Source: an uncultured Bacilli bacterium (GTDB taxonomy: Bacteria; Bacillota_I; Bacilli_A; RF39; UBA660). Taken from it: 64,000 nucleotides of DNA. Where the stretch lies: NCBI GenBank assembly GCA_934131175.1, contig CAKOZD010000003.1, positions 67,559 to 131,558 on the forward strand, read 5' to 3'. The notes beneath the pieces were generated by a model that ran no database searches, had not been told where the DNA came from, and saw nothing but the letters and a program-made list of their open reading frames with translations. Within the stretch, counting starts at the first letter, position 1; the number at the start of each line of letters is the position of its first letter. A program made the translations under genes and the position numbers. This document shows, piece after piece, positions 44,120 through 53,286 of the stretch.

Positions 44120-45478
44120 TGATTTTTTTGAAATTACAACTTTAACTTTCTTAGTCTTAGAAGCATATGACAATTTCAAATCTGTTCCAGTAACATGAAC
44201 TTCAACTTCATGAGTACCTTCACCATAATTCTTAAGATCAACATATGCCGTTATATCACTAGCCTTTAAGTTTTCAAGTGTTCCTGAACTACCAGTAACC
44301 ACAACATTTACTTTTTGATCATCAATTGACGCTGCATTTGCAACCAGACCATCGCCAATATTTCTAGTAGTTACCGAGATATCATTAAATTCTTTAGTAG
44401 TAGAATCATCAACAACAACTTTTACTGTCATCGTCTTAGAACTTAACTCTGTAATACCTTTAGGCTTACTTAATGTTACATTAAATTCTTTATTCTTCTC
44501 TAAACCAGAAACATCGATTTCAACTTCAAATTGTTCAATCTTATCAATAGCTTCTTGTTCACCATAAACTGTTATTGTTGACAAACTTGCATCCATTGAC
44601 TTAATTGACTTACCAAATGCTAAGTTTCCTTTTGGAACAACTCTTACTGGTACTTCTTTACTTGGAGAAGTAATAGTAATATTTGCTGTTACTGTTTTTG
44701 GAACTATTTCAACATCATTAATTACTTCACCATCATTATTGTAAGCAACTAGTGGAATATCTTTTAATGTAATATCTCCAGCTTTAGGATTTGGAATATT
44801 ATCAACATCAACAAGTGCCTTAACAGTAGCTACTTGATCAAGTTTATATTGAGCACCCTTAATAATAACTTCAGACCTATCAAGTTCAACATTACTAATA
44901 TATAACTTACTATCAAGATTATCTTTATGAAGAATATCATATGTTAATGTCTTATTCTCACTAACCTTCTCATAAATTGTAACTGTTACAGTAGAAGGGT
45001 CTAATTTATAATCTAGAGATTTTAATCTCTGCGTATATTTTAATGTAACTTTATGATTACCAGGTTTTAATCCAGTTAAATCAACAGATACACCTTTAGA
45101 AGGAGATTGCTTTGCCAAGAAAATATGTCTTCTTTGACCAATTAAAGTAATATCAACTTTTTCTGGTAAACCTTCAACTACATATAATTCTTCATTATAC
45201 ACAGCTGATACTGGTTGATCATATAAAATTTCAGCATATTGATCAATCATAACACTTGATTCTCTATCTATTAAAATAAATGTACCAAAAGCTAAAATTA
45301 AACTAAATACTAATAAAGTAGATTTTTTATTTGAAAGCCTGTCAAACGTTTTTGCCCAAGATTTGAATATTTCCATCAACTTAAGTATTAACTTCGTGAT
45401 TGGAGTTATTAACCATTTATCAAAGAATAATCCAATGAGACGAATTATTCTACCTATTCCTTTATTTTTCTTTTTCAT
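44117..45478 (-). CDS. cdaR: YbbR-domain regulator of diadenylate cyclase
   Basis: 453 residues. A basic start, one membrane helix near 45-65 (STLLVFSLILAFGTFILID) and then four YbbR repeats outside (for example LPEKVDITLIGQRRHIF, LPEKV-type starts, VRVVPKGNLAFGKSIKSMDA). CdaR binds and tunes CdaA at the membrane. The ATG at 45478 after GAGGAAGAG is preferred over one five codons upstream; either way it overlaps cdaA. In most Bacillota glmM follows this pair, but here a terminator and an unrelated lipoprotein follow. Confidence 0.95.
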   Translation of the reverse strand: MKKKNKGIGRIIRLIGLFFDKWLITPITKLILKLMEIFKSWAKTFDRLSNKKSTLLVFSLILAFGTFILIDRESSVMIDQYAEILYDQPVSAVYNEELYVVEGLPEKVDITLIGQRRHIFLAKQSPSKGVSVDLTGLKPGNHKVTLKYTQRLKSLDYKLDPSTVTVTIYEKVSENKTLTYDILHKDNLDSKLYISNVELDRSEVIIKGAQYKLDQVATVKALVDVDNIPNPKAGDITLKDIPLVAYNNDGEVINDVEIVPKTVTANITITSPSKEVPVRVVPKGNLAFGKSIKSMDASLSTITVYGEQEAIDKIEQFEVEIDVSGLEKNKEFNVTLSKPKGITELSSKTMTVKVVVDDSTTKEFNDISVTTRNIGDGLVANAASIDDQKVNVVVTGSSGTLENLKASDITAYVDLKNYGEGTHEVEVHVTGTDLKLSYASKTKKVKVVISKKS

Positions 45479-46304
45479 ATATCTCTTCCTCATCTACATT
45501 ATCTTCGTCTTCTTCAGTATAATCCAAATCTTGTTTAGGCTTCAATTCATCTATTAATAACATTCTTACATCATCAAGTGTTAAATTGTATAACATCTCT
45601 CCTTTTAGTGCTATTGATACTCTACCAGTTTCTTCTGATACAACTATACAAATAGCATCTGTCTCCTCAGATAAGCCAAGTGCTGCTCTGTGTCTAGTTC
45701 CAAGTCTACGATTAAGTTTTGGACTACTACTAGTTGGGAATACTGCTCCAGCACACGTAATTCTATCTCCTTGAATGATTACACCACCATCATGTAATGG
45801 ATTTCCTTCATAGAAAATAGCAATTAATAAATCACTTGATAAATCAGCATACAATTTTTTTGCCTTATCAATGTAATTTCCTAAACTTATATCTCTTTCA
45901 AGAACTATCAATGCACCAATTCTTTCTTTTCTTAGATAATCAATTGCACTAACAAGTTCATAAACTAAATGCTCTCTCTCATCAACAGTAAGAGTCTTGT
46001 GTCTTCCAAGCAACTGATTTCTACCTAACTGTTCAAGAATAGTTCTTATTTCAGGTTGGAATATAACAATAATTGCTATAGGTCCCCATTGAATTATATA
46101 ATCAAGTAAGTATCCAACTGTAACTAAGCTGAATGCACTACTTATAACCTTTAAAAATAAAATTATCAAAAGTCCCTTAAAAATTAAGGACAACTTCACA
46201 TTATTCTTAATATTCTTAAGAATACAATAAAATATTAACCAAACAAATGATATATCAACTATTTTTCTAATCACCGTCAATACATCAGATAAAGTTATTA
46301 CCAT
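45462..46304 (-). CDS. cdaA: Diadenylate cyclase (c-di-AMP synthase)
   Basis: 280 residues. Three membrane helices in residues 1-95 lead to the DAC domain. NPLHDGGVIIQGDRI with the DGG motif and RLGTRHRAALGLSEETDA with the RHR motif are the ATP-binding and catalytic marks. It makes cyclic di-AMP, which controls potassium and osmolyte balance and wall integrity. The C terminus is a run of acidic residues that overlaps the cdaR start. A 25-base palindrome lies 37 bases upstream. Confidence 0.97.
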   Translation of the reverse strand: MVITLSDVLTVIRKIVDISFVWLIFYCILKNIKNNVKLSLIFKGLLIILFLKVISSAFSLVTVGYLLDYIIQWGPIAIIVIFQPEIRTILEQLGRNQLLGRHKTLTVDEREHLVYELVSAIDYLRKERIGALIVLERDISLGNYIDKAKKLYADLSSDLLIAIFYEGNPLHDGGVIIQGDRITCAGAVFPTSSSPKLNRRLGTRHRAALGLSEETDAICIVVSEETGRVSIALKGEMLYNLTLDDVRMLLIDELKPKQDLDYTEEDEDNVDEEEIYEKEK

Positions 46305-46334
46305 TTCTTCATCTCCTTATAACGTCCAAGTACA

Positions 46335-46366
46335 CATAAAAAATATATTATTAAATAATATATTTC
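46335..46366 (-). terminator. A/T-only perfect palindrome with T run (terminator or operator)
   Basis: AAATATATTATT and its exact complement flank a single base at 46353; on the minus strand a six-T run follows. It may terminate the WYL regulator gene or act as an operator for cdaA, as it lies between them. Confidence 0.5.
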
Positions 46367-46432
46367 CTAACCCTATACCTGTAATAATATGATAACATTT
46401 TATAAACAAATTATCAACACAATGAAAAAGAT

Positions 46433-47017
46433 TTATCTAAAAATTTCATCCATTAAAAGAGCAGATTTTATACGAGCTAAATCAAAATGTCTTAAATCTT
46501 TTTTTCTCTCACAAAAAGCAGCACAACCAAATCCATTATTATAATAAAAAATATCTAAGGGATGAATAATTCTATCACCAATACCTTCGCTATATGACTC
46601 ATATTTAATAAATACTTTTCTATGTTCTTTTATTGCTTTATTTAGTATATTATAATAATTTTTTATTTCAGAAGAAACTATATGTTTAGTATCATTATAA
46701 TTACTCATAGACTTCACTTTAATTAAAATTTCATCAAGTAATTTTTTATTTTCTTTTGAACATTTTATATTACTTAGAAATTTATATTCATAATCATTAA
46801 ATTTCATTTTAGGTACTAAATAATCATTTTTCAGAATATAACCTCCATATATTCCTCTGATTGTTTCAATAACAATACCAGATTTTTCAATATCTTCTTT
46901 ATAACATCTAACCATTCTTTCACTGACTTCTAAAATATCAGAAAGTTCTTTTATACTATATTTTCTACCATTAGATAACAACTGAATCATTAATAACTCA
47001 TTAGATAATTTTGACAC
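46433..47017 (-). CDS. HTH/WYL transcriptional regulator
   Basis: 194 residues. The N-terminal helix-turn-helix is KYSIKELSDILEVSERMVRC followed by the wing GIYGGYILK. The C terminus is a short WYL domain (RKVFIKYESYS, RIIHPLDIFYYNNGFGCAAF, RHFDLARIKS); the family name residues WYL are replaced by FGCAAF. WYL domains bind small ligands or nucleic acid. It is shorter than most WYL regulators. Target genes unknown; the next gene downstream is cdaA. Confidence 0.88.
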   Translation of the reverse strand: MSKLSNELLMIQLLSNGRKYSIKELSDILEVSERMVRCYKEDIEKSGIVIETIRGIYGGYILKNDYLVPKMKFNDYEYKFLSNIKCSKENKKLLDEILIKVKSMSNYNDTKHIVSSEIKNYYNILNKAIKEHRKVFIKYESYSEGIGDRIIHPLDIFYYNNGFGCAAFCERKKDLRHFDLARIKSALLMDEIFR

Positions 47018-47044
47018 ATTACCACCTCAAATTAAAGATTATTA

Positions 47045-47080
47045 TAAAAAAAGAGTAATACTTTTTCAAGTACACTCTAT
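47045..47080 (-). terminator. Intrinsic terminator of the RNase R paralogue
   Basis: AGAGTGTACTT-GAAA-AAGTATTACTCT followed by TTTTTTT. Confidence 0.82.
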
Positions 47081-47090
47081 TTTTATTAAA

Positions 47091-49310
47091 TTATTTATTC
47101 ATTTTTGCAAATACTTTTACATCTCTATTTATTGAATCAGCATTTACTGTTTTATTTTCTTCTAATTTTTCAACTACACTAAAATTAATTTTTTTATCTT
47201 CTTTAGATGCAGCACTTACTTTTAATCTTAATCTATCACCAACATAATAGTTATCAAATCCTTCTAATGATACCATTGAAAAACTTTCTGAACTATAAAC
47301 ATATTCTCCTTTTAAATCCTTAAGTCTAATAAATCCTTCAATCATATTATCAAGTTCTACTGTAATTCCTTTGTCACTTATACCAACAATAGTACCATTA
47401 AACTCACCGCCTATATGTTCTTCCATATATTCACAGCACTTCATTCTAAGTGTATTTTGTTCAGCCTCATCTGCAGTTTTTTCTCTAGAAGATGAAACAC
47501 CTCCTATCTCAGGTAACTTTTCTTGCCACTTCTTTATCTTCTTATTATTACCATGTAAAACATCTTTAATCATTCTATGATTTGTTAAATCTGGATATCT
47601 TCTAATAGGAGAAGTAAAATGACAATAATTTTTCTTAGCAAGACCATAATGCCCAATATTAATAGGACTATACTTAGCACGTGAATTACATCTAATTAAC
47701 ATTGTTGAAAGTAGTGGTGATAATCTTCCAGCTTTATTAACATGTTCAACAAGTTCTTGCATTAATTTCTTTTTCTCAGCAATTGCTTCACCTGAAACAT
47801 TTTCTTTAAATGGATAATTTATTGCTTCTAAAAACATTAATAACTCATTAAGCCTATCAGCACTAGGAGCAGCATGTACTCTATGAAGACAAGGAAAGCC
47901 ATGTCCTTCTAAGAACTTGTCAACAGTTTCATTAGTAATTAACATATGTTCCTCTATTAGATTTTCGCCTAAATCTTGAATCCTAAGCGAAAAATCTTTA
48001 ACTTTTCCGTCTTCTCCAAGAATTACTTTTAATTCTGGTCTATCAAATTCAATAGCCCCATTCTTTAATCTCTTTTTTCTAAGAATAAGAGCAAGTTTAT
48101 TTAAATTTCTTAAAGTATCAGCATGCTCTTCATATTCTGGAGCAACTTTTCCTTCTTTTAAGATATCATTTACTTTATCATATGTCATTTTTAATCTTGA
48201 CTTAATAACACTTTCAGTAAGTCTAGAGTTAACAACTTCACCATTAGGATTAATCTCCATTATACAAGATAAAGCTAAACGTTCAACTTGTGGATTTAAA
48301 GAACAAATACCATTAGATAATTCATGAGGCAACATTGGAATTACTCTACCTACTAAATAATTACTAGTACCCTTTCTAAAAGCATCTTTATCTAACGCAG
48401 AATTTTCAGGGACATAATTTGAAACATCTGCAATATGTACACCTAATTGAAAATTACCATTAGGAAGTCTTGTACAAGAAACAGCGTCATCAATATCTTT
48501 AGTATCTGCTCCATCTATTGTAAAAATTTCCCAGTCAGTTAAATCTTCTCTTCCAATCTTATCAATATCTCTTACAGATGTAGGAATATGTTTAACTTGT
48601 TCCCAAGATTCTTTACTAAATTGATCATCTATACCAAGTTTAAATGCCTCCCATAAAACATCTTCATCAGGATCATCTTTATGATTAAATACCTTAGTAA
48701 CAGTACCAATATAAAAATTATCACCTGTTTGTTTTGTTAAATCAACAGATACTCTCTGTCCTTCTATAGCCTCTCCTTCTAAAGCAATAGTTAAATCTTG
48801 CTTTTTCTTATCAATTGGTCTTACAAAATAACTAGCACCCATTCTATATACTTCACCAACTACAGATTCTATATGTCTATCAAGTATCTTTTCAACTTTG
48901 CAATCTCCACTTTTTCCACCAAAATCTATTAAAACAATATCTCCATCTATTGCTCCTCTAGCATTTTCCTTATTAATACTATATTTATCAGTTCTTACAA
49001 CATTATTATTTTCTTTATCAGTATAAGAAGTAGTAACAGAAACAACACCATTACCATTTCTATCAGCGACAAATCTTCCTTTTCTAAAAGAAGTCTTACT
49101 CATTAAAGTATAATTATTTGAAGGTGATAAATAGTATTCATATTTTTTTACTCCATTATCTAAAATACTTTTAATTTCTTTTTTCATACCATCTGTCAGA
49201 ACAAAATCAGGATTGTCCTTTAATGCAAGCTTTTCAATTCTTTCACAAACTTTTTCAAAAGAAGCAGCCTTTTTTTCTTTTTTTAATGCTAAATTAACAT
49301 AATCTTTCAC
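47091..49310 (-). CDS. RNase II/R family exoribonuclease (paralogue)
   Basis: 739 residues from a GTG start preceded by AGGGGGAAGATAC; the ATG six codons upstream has no ribosome site. The RNB core has TIDGADTKDIDDAVSC with the four catalytic acidic residues, HIADVSNYVPENSALDKDAF, HELSNGICSLNP, and HRMIKDVLHG near the end, followed by an S1 domain (GTIVGISDKGITVELDN). It degrades structured RNA 3' to 5'. It is one of two RNase R-type genes in this window; the one at 59756 sits in the classical secG-rnr-smpB setting, so this one is the extra copy. Confidence 0.93.
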   Translation of the reverse strand: MKDYVNLALKKEKKAASFEKVCERIEKLALKDNPDFVLTDGMKKEIKSILDNGVKKYEYYLSPSNNYTLMSKTSFRKGRFVADRNGNGVVSVTTSYTDKENNNVVRTDKYSINKENARGAIDGDIVLIDFGGKSGDCKVEKILDRHIESVVGEVYRMGASYFVRPIDKKKQDLTIALEGEAIEGQRVSVDLTKQTGDNFYIGTVTKVFNHKDDPDEDVLWEAFKLGIDDQFSKESWEQVKHIPTSVRDIDKIGREDLTDWEIFTIDGADTKDIDDAVSCTRLPNGNFQLGVHIADVSNYVPENSALDKDAFRKGTSNYLVGRVIPMLPHELSNGICSLNPQVERLALSCIMEINPNGEVVNSRLTESVIKSRLKMTYDKVNDILKEGKVAPEYEEHADTLRNLNKLALILRKKRLKNGAIEFDRPELKVILGEDGKVKDFSLRIQDLGENLIEEHMLITNETVDKFLEGHGFPCLHRVHAAPSADRLNELLMFLEAINYPFKENVSGEAIAEKKKLMQELVEHVNKAGRLSPLLSTMLIRCNSRAKYSPINIGHYGLAKKNYCHFTSPIRRYPDLTNHRMIKDVLHGNNKKIKKWQEKLPEIGGVSSSREKTADEAEQNTLRMKCCEYMEEHIGGEFNGTIVGISDKGITVELDNMIEGFIRLKDLKGEYVYSSESFSMVSLEGFDNYYVGDRLRLKVSAASKEDKKINFSVVEKLEENKTVNADSINRDVKVFAKMNK

Positions 49311-49359
49311 GTATCTTCCCCCTAACATAATTTATAAGTTTACATTAACATAAAAAAGA

Positions 49360-49387
49360 TAAAAAAAAAAGACAAAGTTAGTCTTTT
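49360..49387 (-). terminator. Intrinsic terminator of the DUF378 gene
   Basis: AAAGAC-TAACTTT-GTCTTT then ten T on the minus strand. Confidence 0.8.
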
Positions 49388-49584
49388 TCATATTGAATAT
49401 GTCCGAGTATTATTCCAATATTAATTAACCCACATATTCCAACTATAGTATAAACACTTCTTGACAAGAAACTTCCATCACCAAAAAGCATTGCTACTAA
49501 GTTTATATCAAATAGACCAACTAGTCCCCAGTTAACTGCTCCAATAATTGTTATTACTAACAATATTTTTTGTAACATTTCCAT
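49378..49584 (-). CDS. DUF378 membrane protein
   Basis: 68 residues, two membrane helices. ITIIGAVNWGLVGLFDINLV with the NWGLVG motif and the second-helix pattern YTIVGICGLINI define DUF378. Function unknown. RBS is AGGAGGAATAAAT; single-gene unit. Confidence 0.92.
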   Translation of the reverse strand: MEMLQKILLVITIIGAVNWGLVGLFDINLVAMLFGDGSFLSRSVYTIVGICGLINIGIILGHIQYEKD

Positions 49585-49631
49585 ATTTATTCCTCCTAAA
49601 TATATTTTTTACTAAAATACAAAAATTATAC

Positions 49632-49663
49632 AAAAAAAGAATAGAATTTATTATCCTATTCTT
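49632..49663 (-). terminator. Intrinsic terminator of the NlpC/P60 gene
   Basis: AAGAATAG-gataataaatt-CTATTCTT and a T run on the minus strand. Confidence 0.75.
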
Positions 49664-50667
49664 CTAACTGAAATAACTCTTGTTCCTGAACCTCTAGTCC
49701 AAGCAGCAACGTTACTTAATAAAACACCTTGTGATGGATTTGCAGCATGAATCATCATACCATTACCAACATACAAAGCTGAATGCGTTGGAACACCATC
49801 TGTATATCCCCAGCTTAGAATATCACCAGGTTGAACATTATCATAACTAATTCCAACACCATCTAAAATTTGTGTAGATGTACTTCTACTTATAGATTTA
49901 CCAACTTGTGAATAAACAAATTGTACAAAACCACTACAATCAAATGCATAAGGACCATTTGCTCCTGAAACATATGGATAACCAATATATTTATAAGCAA
50001 TTTGTACAATATCATTTCCACTTACATTCTCTGGAACATTTACAGTAGAATTAACTCTAGCAACTTCTACAGGTTTTGGTTTTTCTTGAACATTAACTTT
50101 AAAAGTCGCAGTTGATATATTTCCTGATTTATCTACTGCAGTTACAACAACATCATGACTTCCAACAGAACTTAAATCATCATAACTAAGCGTATAATAG
50201 TTTAAACTATCTTCATTTACATCACTAGAATAACTTAAATCACCATCTATCAAATCATTTACAGATAAAATATTTGATTGTAAATCTATATTATCTCCTT
50301 CAGTTACTGAGATTGTATCCTTATTTAATTGAATAACAGGAGCAGTTCTATCAACAACAGATACAACAACTGGTACATCTTTAACAATATTATCTTTTTT
50401 TACTTCTAATATTATTTCTTGTTCACCAAGAACAGATGTATCAATATCTTTTTTTACTGATACAATTTCTCCTTCAACCTCTTTTAATAATTCATTAATA
50501 TCATAATTAGCACTGCCATATTCAATAGCTGCCGTATCATTAGCAACTACTTTTATACTTTTATAAACAGAATAATTATGATATACATAACATCCACTTA
50601 TCATAACAAATGATATTATCATCAAAACTAATATTTTAAGCTTTGACGACCCATCAATAGTTTTCAT
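49651..50667 (-). CDS. Anchored NlpC/P60 peptidase with Ig-like domain
   Basis: 338 residues. One membrane helix near 10-25 anchors it. Residues about 105-200 are an extracellular Ig-like domain (DRTAPVIQLNKDTISVTEGD, VTAVDKSGNISTATFKVNV). The C-terminal 125 residues are NlpC/P60: YPYVSGANGPYAFDCSGFVQ with C244 as nucleophile, VQPGDILSWG, and THSALYVGNG with the catalytic His. It hydrolyses peptidoglycan stem peptides. Unlike the WXG-fused hydrolases at 13-18 kb it uses a normal membrane signal. Confidence 0.95.
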   Translation of the reverse strand: MKTIDGSSKLKILVLMIISFVMISGCYVYHNYSVYKSIKVVANDTAAIEYGSANYDINELLKEVEGEIVSVKKDIDTSVLGEQEIILEVKKDNIVKDVPVVVSVVDRTAPVIQLNKDTISVTEGDNIDLQSNILSVNDLIDGDLSYSSDVNEDSLNYYTLSYDDLSSVGSHDVVVTAVDKSGNISTATFKVNVQEKPKPVEVARVNSTVNVPENVSGNDIVQIAYKYIGYPYVSGANGPYAFDCSGFVQFVYSQVGKSISRSTSTQILDGVGISYDNVQPGDILSWGYTDGVPTHSALYVGNGMMIHAANPSQGVLLSNVAAWTRGSGTRVISVRRIG

Positions 50668-50727
50668 AAATTATATTCCTCCCTGAATGCCGAATATTAT
50701 AGCACTTTATAAAGAGTTTGTCAAAAA

Positions 50728-51045
50728 TTACCCATTGTTAGATAAATCATCATACTCCTTAGAAAACATTTTTACCTTCTCATCTAACTTAGTTTGAGTA
50801 ACATTTTCAAGAGCATACCAACCATTTTCAAACATTAAAATATATAGTTTTCTTTGAAAATCTGCTAAATCAAGAAATATATCTTTATATATATTATAAA
50901 GCCATTCATTACTAGCCTCAGTCATCGCAATACAATAATTTTTTTCCATATCCTTTAGTGTTGAAAGTAAACATGTACAATAATCTTTATCATTTAATTC
51001 AATACCTTTAGAAACTTCTACCATAGAATTACATATCTTACTCAT
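50728..51045 (-). CDS. CotF-like spore coat family protein
   Basis: 105 residues, helical. LNDKDYCTCLLSTLKDMEKN, then YCIAMTEASNEWLYNIYKDI and LYILMFENGWYALENV fit the Coat_F family, a ferritin-like four-helix fold found in spore coats and in some non-spore proteins. The ATG after GGAGGTGATATTG was chosen and overlaps the preceding gene by eight bases. It forms a pair with the 77-residue gene upstream. Confidence 0.85.
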   Translation of the reverse strand: MSKICNSMVEVSKGIELNDKDYCTCLLSTLKDMEKNYCIAMTEASNEWLYNIYKDIFLDLADFQRKLYILMFENGWYALENVTQTKLDEKVKMFSKEYDDLSNNG

Positions 51046-51271
51046 CAATATCACCTCCAGGATTACTAATAACATCTAAAACAATATTCATATTATCATC
51101 AAAAAATTGAACAATTTCATTAAAAAAATCAACTAACTTCTGATCATTAATATACTCCATATTATTATATGCTTTCTTATAAGCACAATAATTCCATTGA
51201 AACATATCACTCAAATAATCTAAATCTTTACCAGTAATAGTATCAAAAGGAACTTCTTTTAATTCATTCAT
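51038..51271 (-). CDS. Small CotF-related helical protein
   Basis: 77 residues. DLDYLSDMFQWNYCAYKKAY and DFFNEIVQFFDDNMNIVLDV are two amphipathic helices like those of Coat_F proteins, about half the usual size. The ATG follows GGAGGGATAAAT. Likely a partner of the next gene; together they could complete one helical bundle. Family assignment is less sure than for the larger gene. Confidence 0.7.
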   Translation of the reverse strand: MNELKEVPFDTITGKDLDYLSDMFQWNYCAYKKAYNNMEYINDQKLVDFFNEIVQFFDDNMNIVLDVISNPGGDIDE

Positions 51272-51316
51272 ATTTATCCCTCCAAATATATTATGGAAAC
51301 AAATAAATAAAAATAT

Positions 51317-51345
51317 ACAAAAAAAAGAATAGATAACTACTCTTC
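51317..51345 (-). terminator. Intrinsic terminator
   Basis: AAGAGTAG-TTAT-CTATTCTT with a T run; after the hypothetical gene at 51366. Confidence 0.7.
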
Positions 51346-51365
51346 TAATATTAAATTATAAGTAT

Positions 51366-51857
51366 TTATTTTTTCACTATTAATTTATTTTTATCATCCT
51401 TAAGAGAAGCATATTCCAACTTTATACAAGCATAATCAGTAAAATCATCACAATATTCACTAATAAATATATCAAACTCTTCATTTGATAAAACTAAAAT
51501 TAAATTAACTTCATTTTTTAAATAAAACGAATCTCTTATCATATTAAATGTTCCCATATAAAAATCACATTTACTTTGTATTCTACCTTTTTTTAACAAA
51601 AAATCACAATATTTATCTACATTATACCCTACAACAACACTATTTTTATCTAAACATAAATTTTGATACTCTTTCAAATTATCATTTAAAAAATCATACA
51701 TACAAACTTTTTGTGATATATCTATATTTTTTATACCATCTAATATTTTTTTCTTCTCTAAGTCATCACTATATATAATCATTGAAATACTACATTTAAA
51801 ATGTTCATTATATATAATTTTTATTAACTTTTTTATCTCTTCTAAAGAATATTTCAT
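51366..51857 (-). CDS. Hypothetical protein
   Basis: 163 residues, Lys/Asp/Tyr-rich, no signal peptide. It begins MKYSLEEIKKLIKIIYNEHF and has SISMIIYSDDLEKKK, CDFYMGTFNMIRDSFYL and LILVLSNEEFDIF, an alternating helix-strand pattern that suggests an alpha/beta fold. No family is recognised. The start lies two bases after the HAD gene stop, with only a weak GTGG site, so translation probably re-initiates. Confidence 0.6.
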   Translation of the reverse strand: MKYSLEEIKKLIKIIYNEHFKCSISMIIYSDDLEKKKILDGIKNIDISQKVCMYDFLNDNLKEYQNLCLDKNSVVVGYNVDKYCDFLLKKGRIQSKCDFYMGTFNMIRDSFYLKNEVNLILVLSNEEFDIFISEYCDDFTDYACIKLEYASLKDDKNKLIVKK

Positions 51858-51859
51858 AA

Positions 51860-52582
51860 TTATATACCACAAATTTTATTTATGTACATTGACAAATCGC
51901 TATCAGAAGAATAATCTGCTTTAAAGTAATAATCAACATTTGGATTTTCTTTTATTTTTTCTAAATCTTTACTATCTAAGTCCTGACATACAAATATAGT
52001 AATACCACCATGTTCTTTTATAAATTCCATAGCATCAAGATCTGTTAAACCATCTCCTATATAAATTAACTCACTACAATCATCATCTTTAATATTTAAA
52101 CTTTCTAATATTTTTTTAATACCATTAACCTTTTTCTTATCACTCATCAAAATATCAAAATCAATCACTATATCGTTTTCATTATATTTAAATGTTGTAC
52201 CATAAATATCTTTAATAAACGGACTAATCTTAGTCTTTTCCAAATACACTTTCAAACCAGAACTTAATACATAATTAAAAATATTATTTTTATGTAGATT
52301 TTCTAAAAAAGAAATAACTCCTTTATTATATTCAATATCTTCTGCTCCATAGCAAAAATTACTGTCTTTTAACTCAATATTATTTTCATTCATTTTATCA
52401 AACATTGTCTTATAAAATGAAACATATAAATCTAAGTTTTCATTTTTCATCCTAGTTTTTACTTCATCTAAAAATTTAGGATTTATTGCTCCATCTTTAT
52501 AACCGCACTTTTCTAGAATAGAAAATCTTGGTATAGAAAATGGAGTTAAAGTCCCATCAAAATCATATATTATTTTTTTCAT
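51860..52582 (-). CDS. HAD-superfamily phosphatase
   Basis: 240 residues. Motif I is IIYDFDGTLTPF with D7 as nucleophile and D9 as acid; motif II is YVLSSGLKVYL; motif III lies near DKKKVNGIKK; and motif IV is LIYIGDGLTDLDAM. This is the HAD_2-like phosphoserine-phosphatase-type group with a helical cap. Substrate unknown. It is in one unit with the hypothetical gene downstream and close to the Nudix gene upstream. Confidence 0.9.
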   Translation of the reverse strand: MKKIIYDFDGTLTPFSIPRFSILEKCGYKDGAINPKFLDEVKTRMKNENLDLYVSFYKTMFDKMNENNIELKDSNFCYGAEDIEYNKGVISFLENLHKNNIFNYVLSSGLKVYLEKTKISPFIKDIYGTTFKYNENDIVIDFDILMSDKKKVNGIKKILESLNIKDDDCSELIYIGDGLTDLDAMEFIKEHGGITIFVCQDLDSKDLEKIKENPNVDYYFKADYSSDSDLSMYINKICGI

Positions 52583-52605
52583 TTCAAATACCTCATTTAA
52601 ATAAA

Positions 52606-53187
52606 TTATTTATTTTTACTTTCTATATATTTTTTATATTCTAAAATTAAATCTTTATCCATTAAATTCCTTGGTATATCATCAAGACTAAAGAACTCTA
52701 ATCTCTTAGTCTCAGAGTCTCCTTTTAACTTTTCCAAACTATTAATAGATACATCTACCAAATACAAAGAAGTATTATTATATACAACATCTCCATTAGG
52801 ATAACTATTTTTTCTTAAATTACCTGATAATGTATTTATTAAGACCAAATCTTCTATATTTAATTTAATTCCAGTCTCCTCATATGCTTCTCTAATAGCT
52901 GTTTCTCTTAAATCTTCACCTAACTCCTGACATCCACCAGGAAGTCCCCACATATTTCTATCTGTTCTTTCTTGAAGTAATATTTCTTTATTTTCATTTC
53001 TAATTATAATAGCAGAACCAGTTTGTATAAAAGGAATATGACTCACTCTATTATCTAATGACATTCTAAATAAAACAGGATAACCTCCATATTTTTTGCT
53101 AAATTCAATTAGTTCTTCTTCATTTAAATTTAAAATAATATTAATAAACTCCTCATGAGAATATTCTCTCATTTTCTTATACTCCAT
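52606..53187 (-). CDS. Nudix hydrolase
   Basis: 193 residues. The complete Nudix box GGCQELGEDLRETAIREAYE, continued by ETGI, lies near residues 95-117. The first 55 residues (MREYSHEEFINIILNLNEEE) form a small helical extension. Nudix enzymes cleave nucleoside diphosphates linked to another group. Substrate unknown. RBS GGAGG and ATG are well placed. Confidence 0.93.
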   Translation of the reverse strand: MEYKKMREYSHEEFINIILNLNEEELIEFSKKYGGYPVLFRMSLDNRVSHIPFIQTGSAIIIRNENKEILLQERTDRNMWGLPGGCQELGEDLRETAIREAYEETGIKLNIEDLVLINTLSGNLRKNSYPNGDVVYNNTSLYLVDVSINSLEKLKGDSETKRLEFFSLDDIPRNLMDKDLILEYKKYIESKNK

Positions 53188-53250
53188 TTTACCTCCTATT
53201 TATTAATTTTATTGTATCATAAGACATCTTTTTAAATATATAATTTTATT

Positions 53251-53278
53251 AAAAAAAGCCAATACAAATATATTGACC
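53251..53278 (-). terminator. Intrinsic terminator
   Basis: GTCAATA-tatttg-TATTGGC then a run of T; follows the hypothetical gene at 53287. Confidence 0.75.
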
Positions 53279-53286
53279 ATATAAAA

